Positions 20,760 through 53,762 of a stretch of 64,000 nucleotides of DNA are shown in pieces. The position numbers and the translations under genes were made by a program. The notes beneath the pieces are model-generated. The model saw only the letters and a program-made list of their open reading frames with translations. It ran no database searches and was not told the origin of the DNA. This DNA is from Semisulcospira habei (taxonomy: Eukaryota > Mollusca > Gastropoda > Semisulcospiridae). Location of the stretch: assembly GCA_036245525.1 (NCBI GenBank), contig BTPG01000003.1:212529945-212593944 (forward strand). The letters run 5' to 3'. Each line of letters begins with the position of its first letter. Positions within the stretch are counted from its first letter, which is position 1.

Positions 20760-20958
20760 TTAACCCATTTAAGCCCCCGAGTTCCTACAGCAAGAGATGG
20801 ATTGGCCATGATAGTTCTAGGGTATTGCCAGGTTAGCTTGGCGCATGAAGGTGCCATGCTAATCTTGCACTACCCTTGAATTATTATGGTCAATCCATCT
20901 CCTGGTACAGGCAACACCATCAAAATTTGAGAAATGGGACCTTGGGGGTGAAAGGGTT
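20760..20958. mobile_element. Family A hairpin
   Basis: TTAACCCATTTAAGCCCC to GGGGGTGAAAGGGTTA. The arms are diverged (TTGCCAGGTTAGC / GCTAATCTTGCA). It abuts the next copy through one shared TTAC. Confidence 0.8.
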
Positions 20959-21135
20959 ACCCCCATTTAGCCCCGACACTACAGAAGATGGATCAACTAT
21001 GACACTTCAAGTGTCTGATGGCACCAAGCTAATTTGGCACTACCCTTGAATTATCATGGTTGATCCATCGAAAGCAACTGGTACAGTTGTTAGGTAATGT
21101 CTCCAAACTGCTGCCGTGGTGTTAAATTGGTTAAG
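20958..21135. mobile_element. Family A hairpin, left core deleted
   Basis: CCCCCATTTAGCCCCGACAC at the left; the left arm jumps to GGCACCAAGC, the right arm has AATTTGGCACTACCCTTG. End TTAAATTGGTTAA. Confidence 0.65.
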
Positions 21136-21317
21136 GCTTCAGGCCGTAAGGTCCAGAGTCACGAACCTGCACACAGAAAGAGGTATTCTGTGTGGAACCC
21201 TCGTACTGGCATGTTTTCGTCTGTTTCAGTGTTTAAAAATTGTCTTTGTCAGTGTGTGGAAAATTATACACATGTATTGCGAATATGACCTGGCTCACAA
21301 ACGCGCAATAATGGCTT

Positions 21318-21531
21318 TTAACTCATTCTAGCCCAGACACACCACAGCAAGATAAGGATCAACCATGATAGTTCAAGGGTGATGCCAGAATAGCTTGGCG
21401 CCTATGGGCGCCAAGCTATTCGGGCATCACCCTTGAACTATCATGGTCGATCTGTGTCCTGCACTGCAATGCAGTCTTCAGAGGACAACGGCGAAATTTG
21501 GGGATTTCGGTGATGGGGTAGAATGAGTTAA
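21318..21531. mobile_element. Family B hairpin
   Basis: TTAACTCATTCTAGCCCAGA to GGGTAGAATGAGTTAA with TTAA at both borders and a full stem closing at GGCGCCTATGGGCGCC. It is the best-preserved B copy here. Confidence 0.9.
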
Positions 21532-22060
21532 AGCCAAATCCAGAATTAAAAATCATGTTTTTTTTATAGAAAACATTTTGGATTGTTTCTTTGTTTTACG
21601 TTGCATGCCTCTGTAGTCTAAAAACAAATGAAGCGTAGCTTTTGCATCGATATTGTCTTACGATTGATGTACACGTTGAATTGGATTTGATATGTGCATG
21701 TTTAATTTTGGGCATTGTCAATGACTTAAACTTCCCTATTGATGGTTTTAAATTGGATTGTCATGCCTGTTTTTGTATGATGTCTGTGTGTGGAGCATGA
21801 GAGAAAAATAATTATATGGGAGAGACTCGGAGAGTGTGTTACATTGTAATTGAAAGTGAAATTATGTTGTCGGATTTGTTCTTTGTACAACTCGAAAGTC
21901 AACAGGAATAGCGTGTTTTGTCCAGTGCATCGATTTCATCAGCTTGGCTTCCTTTGCCGATTGTAGTCAAGTTAGTGCAATAATAAATCACGATCAGATT
22001 TCATGTACATGACGTTCCTTCACAGCACCACCTAACTTCACATCTGACACTAATTGCAGG
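21532..22060. other. Non-coding stretch, likely 3' UTR or intergenic
   Basis: AT-rich, no repeat recognised; it contains the AATAAA at 21982. Confidence 0.4.
21982..21987 (+). promoter_or_regulatory. Candidate polyadenylation signal for RBSN
   Basis: AATAAA in AT-rich sequence about 3.5 kb after the RBSN stop. If used, the 3' UTR would contain several hairpin elements. No transcript evidence is available, so this is only a candidate. Confidence 0.25.
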
Positions 22061-22061
22061 A

Positions 22062-22165
22062 AACAGGTTGACTGCGACAGCTTAAGGGTCGTGCCAGATT
22101 AGCTTGGCGCCTCGGCGCCAAGCTAATCTGGCATGACCCTTAAGTTTTTGAAGCAGACCTATACC
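22062..22165. mobile_element. Family A-like hairpin without TTAA borders
   Basis: GACAGCTTAAGGGTCGTGCC and GGCATGACCCTTAAG arms closing at TTGGCGCCTCGGCGCCAA. Both arms have GGGTCGTG / CATGACCC, where most A copies have GGGTAGTG / CACTACCC. Confidence 0.75.
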
Positions 22166-22665
22166 CAACGCTTTTTATGGAGTACGCAGCAGATGAATCT
22201 AGAATGATGACCAGTTGCCACTGGAAATGAAAGGGTACTTATATATTTTTTATTTGCACTTCCTTTTTGTGCTGAAAAGGAGTGTGATGCACTCAGCTTT
22301 TGCTTCACTCTGCCTTCATGTCTGCATGCTTGTATGAAATGATCGAGGCATTGATTACACTTGTCAGAAAGTGATCATCATTATGAAACTATCAGTCTTC
22401 ATTATTATTATTATGGTTTATTTTATGGACTGGGATACATCATTGGAAACGTACAGTAATAATTAAATTTGTTCGGTTGTGCAATGTGAAATTCATACAA
22501 TTAACCATGTCCTTGTTGGTCCAGCTGTCAACATGTGTTCATCAGGCAACAAAGTTTATCACATGAAAGGATGTGGAGTGAAAAACGAAGGAAGAAAATA
22601 ATGTGCATGTATGCTGGTGATTGTGTACAAAGTAATAATAGTACTATGCAGGAAAGGCATCTTGC
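22166..22665. other. Intergenic stretch between RBSN and MRPS25
   Basis: AT-rich with a short (ATT)n near 22401-22413; TTTATT at 22417-22422 is a possible minus-strand polyadenylation signal for MRPS25. Nothing else recognised. Confidence 0.4.
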
Positions 22666-22669
22666 CAAC

Positions 22670-22825
22670 TTAACCCTTTTAAACCTGGTAACCGTGCAGG
22701 CGCCAAGCTCATCAGGCACTACCCTTGAATTATCATGATCAATCCATCTCCTGCAACTGGTACATAGTCATTAGGCAATACCTCCTAAATTTGAGAAGTG
22801 GGACCCTGGGGCTACAAGGGTTAAC
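22670..22825. mobile_element. Family A hairpin, left arm deleted
   Basis: TTAACCCTTTTAAACCTGGT then directly GGCGCCAAGCTCATCAGGCA and the normal right half to GGGTTAA. Confidence 0.75.
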
Positions 22826-22870
22826 TAGCTTTCACACTTTTTGGGGCATCTATATACTGAATACCATTTG

Positions 22871-22990
22871 TGGGAGATGGATCATCCATAGCCATAGTAG
22901 TTAAGTGCAGTGCCAGATTAACTTGGCACTGAAGGTGCCAAACTAATCTGACACTACCCTTGAACTGTCATGGTTGGTCCATCTCTTGTT
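22871..22990. mobile_element. Family A hairpin, old copy
   Basis: GGAGATGGATCATCCATAGC, AGTGCCAGATTAACTTGGCA / GGTGCCAAACTAATCTGACA. Borders have decayed. Confidence 0.65.
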
Positions 22991-23567
22991 GTAGTGTTGT
23001 AAGGGTGGATTTGTTAAAATAATTACATTTTGTGACAGGACATACAGTCACTGTACTGCACATAAATGAAATAGCCATGTATTCAAAACTTGCATGCCTT
23101 CCGTCGCACCAGACTAATAAATTGAGAATAACGCAAATCCATGTGTTGATTGATTTTAATTGTCGGTGTTACTCTACATACGCACACATGCACAAACTAA
23201 ACATGCGCTTGCATACAAAGCACAATACACAAGCTCACGCACACACAAACGCACGTCCACTAAAATTGACAGAATAATGACGCACAAACCAGCGCATATA
23301 CTCAGTATAAAAAATGTTTACACATACATGTACAATCAGTAATGTAAAAATCTGTGGAAGATGACAATATTTTGACAGCCAGAACTAAATCCAAACTTAA
23401 TCTGAACAAAAAGACTTCGGGCTCCATGAGTTTTGTAAGACACTGCAAAGGCTATCACAATTTTCGCCACTTGTCTGAAGAGAACGGCCTCTTTCATCAC
23501 AGCGGTACAAATCTGTGTTCAAACTGCATGGAAGATGTACTCTTCAACTGGTCCATGCAAGCTGCAT

Positions 23568-23633
23568 GAGGCATAGAATCTCAGGAGCCCATGCAGCTAA
23601 AGGTCCTCATGGGAATCTATACCTCTTGCCAGC
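23568..23633. repeat. Family F palindrome
   Basis: GAGGCATAGAATCTCAGGAG and CTCATGGGAATCTATACCTC arms around CCCATGCAGC. Confidence 0.65.
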
Positions 23634-23682
23634 AGGCATCAGCCTCATGAAGATGTCCCCCACCTCCTGACTGTGCATCACC

Positions 23683-23800
23683 TGCAGGAGATGGATCGAC
23701 CATGATAATTCAAGGGTAGTGCCAGATGCGCTTGGCGCCTGACGGCGCCAAGCGCATCTGGCACTGCCCTTGAATTATGACAGTCATGCGATGCAGGAGG
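23683..23800. mobile_element. Family A hairpin in or near the MRPS25 3' end
   Basis: Stem with the double-arm change GATGCGCTTGGCGCC / GGCGCCAAGCGCATC, against GATTAGCTTGG elsewhere. It lies about 50 bp downstream of the MRPS25 stop. Confidence 0.8.
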
Positions 23801-23847
23801 AGGTACAAAAACTGCAACCGAAGATGACCAAACTCACGAACTGTCCA

Positions 23848-24037
23848 CTATGAGTCTTCCTCTACGTCCTTCTTCATGAATTTGTACTTGCCACGCTGCT
23901 CCTTGGGAGGCGTCACAAAGCTTGTGCAAGGGACCTGTCCGGGGATCTCGCACATACACTCCCTAGCACTGCCGATCCCAAAGTTAGCGGGATTGTCTTT
24001 CTTCTGCTTTGCCAAAGACTCTGCCTCCAGCTGGTCA
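23848..24037 (-). CDS. MRPS25: MRPS25 exon 4 (stop TAG at 23850-23848)
   Basis: Acceptor attgttgtgcag. Encodes [40 protein letters not shown] and [18 protein letters not shown]. The cysteine-containing CxCExxGQVPC block is the clearest family mark. Confidence 0.94.
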
Positions 24038-24290
24038 CTGCACAACAATAATAATAATAATCAGAACAATAATACAAGTGCATTGTAATATGTTTATTTC
24101 TATTAATTGATATAAAGGCTTCAAAGGTTACAAAGTAAAGTAGATAATAGCACTGTCAGGGGAGAGAAATGTGCATGATCGACCAGTGATCATAGATCCA
24201 CTGTGGCCAAAGCACAAAAAAAAAAAAAAAAAAAGAGATAGGAAAGAGAGGGGGTGCTAAAAAAGTGACTGAAAGCAATGCATATGGAAG

Positions 24291-24321
<31 letters not shown>

Positions 24322-26944
24322 AAGGGGAATATGTGATACGCCCCCCTTCGGGGGGGCTTCCATATGCATTGCTTTCAGTCACTTTTTTAGCGCCCCCTCT
24401 CTTTCCTATCTCTTTTTTTTTTTTTTTTTTGCGTGTGTGTGCTTTGGCCACAGTGGATCTATGATCACTGGTCGATCATGCACATTTCTCTCCCCTGACA
24501 GTGCTATTATCTACTTTACTTTGTAACCTTCCTAAAATATTAGCACTGGCAGTCTCCCCTTTTCTTTTACTACTACAATATCGACTGCAACCCCTTCCCC
24601 CCTTTTGGTAGGTTCTCTTTTAGGGTGCATGGAGGTTTAGCTCTAGGTGGTGGCATGGAATGTATGCCCCTGCAGAAACCACAGTAAAATGTGGTTGTCT
24701 TTGCAGGTAGGCAGAAATTCCTGCCTCCTCCAGTATCACCGATGGTGTGCTGAAGAGGTCGCGAAGACCGAAACAGCTGTCCACACCTCCACACCGGCTA
24801 AATATCTGGACCCCCCTTAGGGGGACCTAGATTTAAATTTCCATGCACTGAGTAGCTGGAACAGTGGAATATGTGATACGCCCCCCTTGGGGGGGCGGGG
24901 GGGGGGGGGGGCTTCCATATGCATTGCTTTCAGTCACTTTTTTAGCGCCCCCTCTCTTTCCTATCTCCTTTTTTTTTTTTTTTTTTTTTGTGTGCTTTGG
25001 CCACAGTGGATCTATGATCACTGGTCGATCATGCACATTTCTCTCCCCTGACAGTGCTATTATCTACTTTACTTTGTAACCTTCTTAAAATATTAGCACT
25101 GGCAGTCTCCCCTTTTCTTTTCATTTTAAGGGGGATTTTGGCCCTGGAGTAGAATGTGTTAACAACAGGTAACAAACAAAAAACTAACAAAATGTTAACA
25201 ATTGTGTATTTGGTGAAAATACTGCGAGAACAAGAAAGGCAAAGCCATTATGGGCTCACGTGTATGACCGATTTACATATGTGTGACCTTTGTGACAAGG
25301 GCTGGCTTCTGCGCAAAATCCATGTTTTCTGAAAATGTAAGCATTTTCACATTATATGTCAACCCCCCGTGACCCTTGACCTTTATGATGAGTCGACTAA
25401 ATTAGTATGCATAGGAAAGTCTTATCATCAGCTATCTTTGTAATAAATCAGCATTTTACACACATTTGCCATCCTCTTGGGACCCTTGACCTTTCCAAGG
25501 GGTCATCCAGATTAGTATGGATAGATAGGTCTTACCATCAGGTATCTCTGTACCAAATTTGGGTTTTTCGGGTTTTAAGTTGTGAATAATATTGAGAATA
25601 ATATTGAGAAAAAAACATCTTTGGTCAAAATATGGCTATTTTAGACCTATTTCCTGAGCTCTCTTGACCCTTGACCTTTCTGAGGGATCAACCAAATTAG
25701 TGTGCATAGAAAGGTCTTCCCATCAGGTATCTGTAGCAAAGTTTGGGTTTAAAGTTGTGAATAGTATATGAGAAAAAACATCTTTTGTCAAAATATAGCT
25801 ATTTCGGACCTATTTCCTGAGCCCTTGTGACCCTTGACCTTTCTGAGGGATCATCCAAATTAGCATGCATAGAAAGGTCTTCCCATCAGGTATCTCTGGG
25901 TTTAAAGTTGTGAATAGTATTTGAGAAAAAACATCTTTTGTCAAAATGGCTATTTTCACCTATTTCCTGAGCTCTTGGGACCCTTGACCTTTGCGAGGGA
26001 TCAACCAAATTAGTACATATAGAAAGGTCTTACCATCAGGTATCTTTGTACCAAGTTTGGGTTTGAAGTTGTGAATAGTATTTGAGAAAAAATAAATTAT
26101 GTCAAAATATAGCTATTTTCTTACCTATTTCCTGATCCCCTGTGACCTTGACTTTTGTGAAAGGTCACTGAAATTGATATGTTTAGAAAGGTCTTACCAC
26201 AAAGTACCCTTGAGCCAAGTTTGAAGAATGTGGCATGAATAATCTCTGAGAAAATGCCAACGTTAAAGTTTACCACGGACGACGTACAACAGACGACGGA
26301 CGGACGACCATTGGCCCAAAACATAGACTCACTTTTGCTTCGCACGTGAGCCAAAAAAACAGCCAAACTTGCACACGGGGAAAATGCTGTACTCGTGAAG
26401 AGTGGGCATTGGTTAATTACAGATACACTGTTGTTTTTTGTTGAAATTCATGAATCACAAGAAATAATAATTATGTGACAGAATCTGAGCTTGTGCACAC
26501 CAGTCAGTACACCCAAGATGCTCCATATCAAACAAGTTGGAAATCGAGAGAAGAAAAAACTCTGCACTTACTCCGACTTGCAAAAGACCCTCTTGACATG
26601 GTCAAAGATGGTGTCCTTAGGCTGCCCATCTAGCTGTGACAGCAGTCTCTGGCCATCTCCTAAAATATACATAAACAAACATGGCGACCATGGTCTTTGA
26701 AGATGGTGATGCACAAAAAACTTTCGTTGAATAATATCAGTTAACTAAAATGAAAACAAAAAATAGTGGTTGAAAAACCTTTAAGCATAAAACATGAAAC
26801 ACGTTTCATGTTTCACACTAAAAGGGTTTTCAACCTCAATTTTCTGTTTTCCTTTCACACGAAACCCTTGTGGCAACTGTTTTACTTCTGTCAATACTAC
26901 TGCAGCCACCACTGATGGCCATTTGGGCACTTGGCTGTATGTTC

Positions 26945-26990
<46 letters not shown>

Positions 26991-28791
26991 CTTTCCATCC
27001 TGAAACATTACGGCATGAAATAAATTTGACTATAATAGTTCAAGGGTAGTGCCAGAATAGCTGGCACAATCTTTGAACTAACATTGTTGATCTATCTCCT
27101 TGCTAATGCAGATTTGAAAGATTTCAGCCTCAAGATGTAATAGGTTAACTTTGCTGGTCTCCGATTCAGGACCTTACATATTTATGCTGCGAGATCCAAA
27201 ATCACAGACCAGAAACATTAACTTTAACCCATAAAGCCATGAAAGGCTCCGACAGGATGTGGATCGACCATGATATTTCAATGTACATGTCTCTAGGCAC
27301 CAAGCTATTCTGACACCAACCTTGAAATATCATGCTCCAGAACTGTGATATATATAGACCTCAATGGATATCTACAAAAATTTGATAATTTTGTCCTCTG
27401 GGTGTAAGGTGTTAAGCAATTAAGTAATGCTTACCAAAGTAGACCTGCAGGAATGGGGAAGGTGTCATATTCCTGAAAACCAAAAACTGCACTTCTGGGT
27501 TCTTGTATTGTAGCTGAGGCAGATGCCAGAATACAAAGTCGCTGCACAAGAAAATACATTATCATCCTAGAAAGTCAGCCTAGAAAGCATAATTTGTAGA
27601 ATGGAAAGAAACAAAAAAAGAAACAAAAAAAAAAAAAAAAAAAGAATGGCAAAGCCATATGTGGCTCATGAGCAAGACTTGTCCAAAACTTTGATAAAAG
27701 TAAAATTCTATGAAAACCTGACATTTTCCACACACCTCTTGTAACCCTTGACCTTTTTGTGGGGTCACTAAAATTAGCATGCACAGAAAGGTCTGACCAT
27801 CAGATATCTCTGTGCCAAGTATGGTTTTGAAGCTGAAAATAGTAATTGAGGAAAATGAATTGAAGAAATTAACATAACCGAATTATGTACCCCCCAAAAT
27901 CTGGGGTGAAAATCAACTTTATTCCTACTGGCCTGCAAAAAATCCAGCTGGCCTAGGGTCTTCAGGCACATTGACAGAAATGGAAAACTCTGAAGCTGAA
28001 AGCTAGGCTCCAAAAATAATAGATCACGAACGTGAGGGTCAAAACCGTTGCACACACGCACACAGACATCAGATCGGGCACCAAGGACAGGCCGATACAC
28101 AAACTAGAGTTTAGTATTGCTGCAGCAAAATTTCGACAGTGCCAATTCGGCCTGTTACCAAGTCATCTGAACATGCCTGATGCTGTCTCAACTTGCCATT
28201 GGCACCCGGTAGTTGGTTGGCTAGTTTGAGGTTTCACGTCCTCGACACCGGAGTGATAATGGATGGCCCTGAGCAGATATGGGGGACAGGGACATCTATT
28301 GCCTATGAAGTACAACCTGAGCATTCGGTCATTTCAGATGACTGCAGCTGTGCCACTTTGATTTACCTTTCCACAAACACGCTATTGAACATGCCCGTCT
28401 TTTTTTCCTGGACCGTGACTGCGAGTCTGGGATTGGACAGGGACTCGCACCCATGACCCGATTATTCCCTTCACTCTCTTTTACTCCAATGCTTAACCGC
28501 TTGAGCTATTGTAGACTCTATTGCGAGTACTGGCAGTAATTTCCACCCCTGCAAATAAAGCATGCTGTGCTTATTTGTGTGATGGTTGTGTTTTGGACCT
28601 ACTGCCTTCCAGCTGTAATTACAAAATCACAAACCAACACGTGTTCATACTTACTATGCGCCTTTACTAGGTTTATGGCTGGTGTTGTAGTTCACTGTCA
28701 TGATGCGCACATCATTTTTCAGCACAAGTTTTCCTTGTTCTAGATAGCGCTGTGTGTAGCGAATAGGTGCACGCCCTTTCATGAACGGCAT
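23848..28791 (-). CDS. MRPS25: Mitochondrial ribosomal protein S25 (mS25), complete, four exons
   Basis: Exons in transcript order: 28791-28664, 27541-27435, 26659-26572, 24037-23848; 513 nt, 170 residues plus stop, all GT-AG and in matching phase. Human MRPS25 is 173 residues. Shared blocks: [17 protein letters not shown] at the start, [43 protein letters not shown] and [10 protein letters not shown] near the end. The product is a small-subunit protein of the mitochondrial ribosome, imported into the matrix. The gene is tail-to-tail with RBSN and divergent from the ARMC10-like gene. The large introns are filled with repeats. Confidence 0.94.
24110..24530. mobile_element. Large foldback element, about 200-bp arms
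   Basis: Left arm 24110-24290 (GGTTACAAAGTAAAGTAGAT ... GTGCATGATCGACCAGTGAT ... TGCATATGGAAG) is the inverted match of right arm 24355-24530. The centre has a run of 30 C (24291-24320) and CCCCTTCGGGGGG. It lies in the last MRPS25 intron. Confidence 0.85.
24862..25095. mobile_element. Solo arm copy of the foldback element
   Basis: GGAATATGTGATACGCCCCC onward repeats 24325-24545 in direct orientation, including CACTGGTCGATCATGCACAT. The centre here has 15 or more G instead of C. Confidence 0.8.
25253..26352 (+). mobile_element. TIR-bounded element with internal tandem units
   Basis: Bounded by GGCTCACGTG (25253-25262) and CACGTGAGCC (26343-26352). Inside are six units of 120-180 bp, each with GACCCTTGACCTTT and AAAGGTCTT(A/C)CCATCAGGTA. 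The end has ACGGACGGACGACCA. I do not recognise the superfamily. Partial relatives are at 4059-4265 and 27640-27870. Confidence 0.75.
26572..26659 (-). CDS. MRPS25: MRPS25 exon 3
   Basis: Acceptor tatattttag, donor gtaagt; 88 nt. Encodes [20 protein letters not shown] then HVKRVFCKS. Confidence 0.9.
26944..26991 (+). repeat. (CT)n(TA)n microsatellite
   Basis: About 13 CT followed by 10 TA/AT dinucleotides. Confidence 0.9.
27000..27148. mobile_element. Family D hairpin, contracted
   Basis: ATAAATTTGACTATAATAGT, GGGTAGTGCCAGAATAGCTG and CAAGATGTAATAGGTTAA. The core is reduced to TAGCTGGCA. Confidence 0.65.
27155..27213. repeat. Family G palindrome
   Basis: CTGGTCTCCGATTCAGGACC ... GATCCAAAATCACAGACCAG. 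Confidence 0.6.
27224..27414. mobile_element. Family B hairpin (variant shared with 9987-10193)
   Basis: TTAACCCATAAAGCC to AGGTGTTAA; the right arm AGCTATTCTGACACCAACCT is as in the 9987 copy. The left arm is truncated. Confidence 0.75.
27435..27541 (-). CDS. MRPS25: MRPS25 exon 2
   Basis: Acceptor ttgtgcag, donor gtaagc; 107 nt. Encodes [19 protein letters not shown] and [16 protein letters not shown], strongly parallel to human FVFFNIPQIQYKNPWVQ and [11 protein letters not shown]. Confidence 0.94.
27640..27870 (-). repeat. Partial copy of the GGCTCACGTG element
   Basis: GGCAAAGCCATATGTGGCTC, then one unit with AACCCTTGACCTTTTTGTGG and AGAAAGGTCTGACCATCAGA. Confidence 0.6.
28380..28520 (-). 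mobile_element. tRNA-derived SINE head
   Basis: On minus: A-box-like TAGCTCAAGCGGTTAAGC (28491-28508) and B-box GGTGCGAGTCC (28441-28451), spaced as in a tRNA. The body continues to lower coordinates; its 3' end was not located. Confidence 0.6.
28577..28642. repeat. Family G palindrome
   Basis: TTGTGTGATGGTTGTGTTTT and GGACCTACTGCCTTCCAGCT, then ATTACAAAATCACAAACCAA. It ends about 20 bp from MRPS25 exon 1. Confidence 0.55.
28664..28791 (-). CDS. MRPS25: MRPS25 exon 1 (start codon at 28791)
   Basis: ATG at 28791-28789, donor gtaagtatg after TA at 28664 (phase 2). Encodes [20 protein letters not shown] then [18 protein letters not shown]. An in-frame ATG three codons on (MKGR) is less likely because the MPxMKGR start is shared with the human protein. 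Confidence 0.93.
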
Positions 28792-29174
28792 GATGACAGT
28801 TTGTGATGTAAAGTATCTGTGCCTCTGTAAATGAAGTCTTGTTCTGTCTGTGAACTTGTCCTTTGAACGCTAGTTTTAATGCTGGCGGAAAATCAAAGTA
28901 TGAGAGTGAAAACAATCAATTAAAATGTATGACACAAACTCTAAATCTAATGATGCACCTGCATATTCCTTTAGATATACAATATACAATAAAATACAAC
29001 TTTATTGTCTGTTCAAGTCAAAGCACAACAGAAAGTTGCCTTTTGGCTCGTAATAAAACAACAAAACAAGACACTAATAAACACTATAAAAAAAATTCAT
29101 TAATTAAAATTATCATTGCATCAATATATCACAGGCAATCTATCACAAGCAATCTATCACAAGATGGGAGGTAA

Positions 29175-30205
29175 TGTTAAGTAGATCACACATTATATAT
29201 CACGTCGTTATAAACAAGAGTTCAAAATTGAGACAGCAGTTGGAATAAAACTTAAAAGACTTCTTAAAAACATTCTTTTGGGCAAATGGCATGTTGAAAC
29301 GTCTGCCTAATGGTAGCATTTGAAACTGATCAAATATTGGGCGACGAGAATCACTGACAATGCTAGCAGCTTTCCTTCAGACAGCCCTATGGTACAGATC
29401 TAATGGGTACTGTCCTAGGCCAATGATCTTCCCAGCTGTTCTGACGATATGTCACAGTCTGCCCATGTGTTTCACACTGAGGTTGCCATACCAAGCAGTG
29501 CAATATTAAAAGTGAGTATGCTTTCAATCAGGCTTCAATAAACGTACTCTAAAACCTTGGAATTGACATCAAAACTTCTCAGTTTCCTAAGAAGGTACAG
29601 ACTTTGGTTTGCTTTTTCACAATCAGATTGGTGTTTCCAGTAAAAGACATCCTACTATCCATACCATTAACTGTGCCAAGGTGTTTAAATTCAGTGACCA
29701 CTTCTACAGGTTGATTATTGAGACAGGTACAAAAATATCATCAGCCTTCCTGTCATCAATGACGAGTTCCTTGGTTTTCTGTACATTCATATCCAGAAAA
29801 CTGTCCTGACACCATGACTCTAATACTGATATCTGTGCAAAGTACTCAGCCAGACTGTCTTGTTCTTGGACTTAGGCGGAACACGAGCCATGCATGTCGT
29901 CTGGGCACTTTAAGAGACGAGAAGTGGCAGTATGACAACACATATGGTCTGTGTATATATAGAAAACAATGTCGCAGACAGAACACAACCTTGAGGGCAG
30001 CCTGAAATTTAACACCATTTGGTTAGACAGACTGCCATATTTTATGTACATTTTACTTAGTCATTTACAGTTACACGTTGCGGCCTGTCCTTCAAAAAGT
30101 CTTGCACCCACAGAATAATGCTTGTGTTCACATTAAGTCCATCATACGTTGCAAAAGCATCATTTGTTCAACAGTATTAAAAGCATTATTAGAAAAGTGC
30201 ATAAA
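29175..30205 (-). pseudogene. Non-LTR retrotransposon reverse transcriptase relic
   Basis: Read on minus, scattered frames give AFNTVEQMMLLQ (RT domain 2a-like DAFDT), WVQDFLKDRPQRVTVND, GCPQGCVLSATLFSIYT, a PDD remnant of the YADD box, SWCQDSFLDMNVQKTKELVI, VEVVTEFKHLGTVNG, SLYLLRKLRSFDVNSKVLE and LPLGRRF. The order and spacing are those of CR1/Jockey-like non-LTR RT. Many stops and indels are present. It separates MRPS25 from the ARMC10-like gene. Confidence 0.8.
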
Positions 30206-30206
30206 A

Positions 30207-30209
<3 letters not shown>

Positions 30210-30255
<46 letters not shown>
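30210..30255 (+). repeat. Poly-A tract, 46 bp
   Basis: Uninterrupted A run. It sits at the 5' side of the minus-strand LINE relic, so it is not that element's tail. Confidence 0.85.
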
Positions 30256-30257
<2 letters not shown>

Positions 30258-31112
30258 CTCACATGCATGTGCTTTTGAATTTTCAAGAAGTTGAAAAACA
30301 AGATTGTAGTTTGTACAGAGTAGGTCTTCACTCTCTCTCTTGGCTTGACTTCGCGAACGAAGATTTTATAGGAGGAGTTGCCCACGACGTCTGCAGGCTT
30401 GTTCGTGGCTGCGGAGGCCAATCCGAGACAGGCAGGTTCGACCGCAGTACAGAGTAAGGTACGCCGGCAATAACCGTGCAATGTCATATCTATACATAGC
30501 TTTGTCTAGTTTTGTAAAGAACACGTTAATACACTGAAACGTTATACACGCTTATATTTTTTGTGTGTACGACGTAAGCATATGTCAAGGACAAAATACA
30601 AAATAGGTAAAGGTACCAGTACAGAAATGGATACTAAAGCGCATTGACGGAATGCACACACACAAAAAAAACAACAACACAGTCTTCGGGAAATGAGTGT
30701 AAAAGATCAGTACCTGTTACATTGCGCCAGTACTTTGATTACCCTCGCCAACGAACTAAACAAGGCAAGATTTGTTTAGTTCGATTCGTAGATGTGCTTG
30801 AGCAGCCGACAGACACAGCATGGAGGAAATATGCTAAAGAAATAATTATTGGACGGTAGTCGTAACAATTCTGAAAGACAAATTTGCCTCGGATATAAGA
30901 TCACAATGTATCAGGGCAAATTTATAGTCAAAATAACTAAGCTTTCATGACAGCAAATCCTGACATATAAATTATCATGCAAACTTGGTTGAAAAAAAAT
31001 GTAGAAGTCGTAAATTATAGTCTTGTGTAGTTTTGGTCATCCTAAGTGTTGCTCCATGTTTTGTGTTTGAGTATACCGCACACGTAGCAGACGACGTGCA
31101 CATGGATTCAAG
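30256..31112. other. Upstream region of the ARMC10-like gene
   Basis: No repeat or clear promoter element recognised. An ATG at 31102 opens a short out-of-frame reading frame overlapping the main start at 31113. Confidence 0.4.
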
Positions 31113-52993
<21,881 letters not shown>

Positions 52994-53019
52994 CAGCCTA
53001 GTGAGCAAAAGGCTCTTGG

Positions 53020-53095
53020 TCTGATGGCTGTAGTCGGCCCGCGCACACAGCTGTGCGTGTGCCGACTACAGCTGACATCAGCCCAAAGATCTTTA
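53020..53095. repeat. Palindrome in the 3' UTR of the ARMC10-like gene
   Basis: GATGGCTGTAGTCGGCCCGC / GTGCCGACTACAGCTGACAT around ACAGCTGT. Related half-copies occur near 54085 and 57555. Confidence 0.65.
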
Positions 53096-53555
53096 GCTTA
53101 TTGGTAGTATTGGAATGTGACCGTGTGCTATACAAATTGTGTTTGCCACTAGTACATCAGTATTATTGAAAATGGAAGGAGAAGACGGTACTGTTCAGAC
53201 AATGTTTTTAATTCCTGGTAAAATGGCAGTGTTCAAAAGCAAATACCTGCAAGAAATATATCTACTGTTAGAGGACACCATAGCTATTGCTGTTACCGTT
53301 AAGAAATACTGGTTCTGGATGCTGAGGTACCGGCAACATTTGAAGAATATGTGAAAATCATGAGAGAGTAAAAAAAAGGGTATGTGTAGTTCGATACATC
53401 CAACGTAACTTTGCATGAAGTGTTGCCCTCTGCTTCTGTTCTTACTCCCCCCTCCCCCCCCCCACCTGCCCCACCCATCCCCCACACCCAGTCCCCCCTT
53501 CCTGACCCCTACCCCTCACCCTAGTTGTTTGATCTAATGAGACAGGGACTTGTAT

Positions 53556-53762
53556 TTAACCCATTTATACTGAAACTGATTTTGAAAAATCTGCTTTTTG
53601 TCCTATGAAGGCTACATTACAGATTAGAAGACAGACCCACTGTTTTAGTTCAAGGGTGGTGCCAGAATAGCTTGGCGCCTCAGGCGCCAAGCTATTCTGG
53701 CACCACCCTTGAGCTATCAGTCCGATTTATTCCAAGCAATGGGTGTATCAGGATGAAAAGGG
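53556..53762. mobile_element. Family D hairpin in the 3' UTR
   Basis: TTAACCCATTTATACTGAAA to CAGGATGAAAAGGG; perfect inner stem closing at TTGGCGCCTCAGGCGCCAA. Confidence 0.88.

Noticed and set aside
53139..53354. 71-residue open frame after the ARMC10-like stop
   Set aside because: No homology recognised, lies in the presumed 3' UTR, no splice signals.
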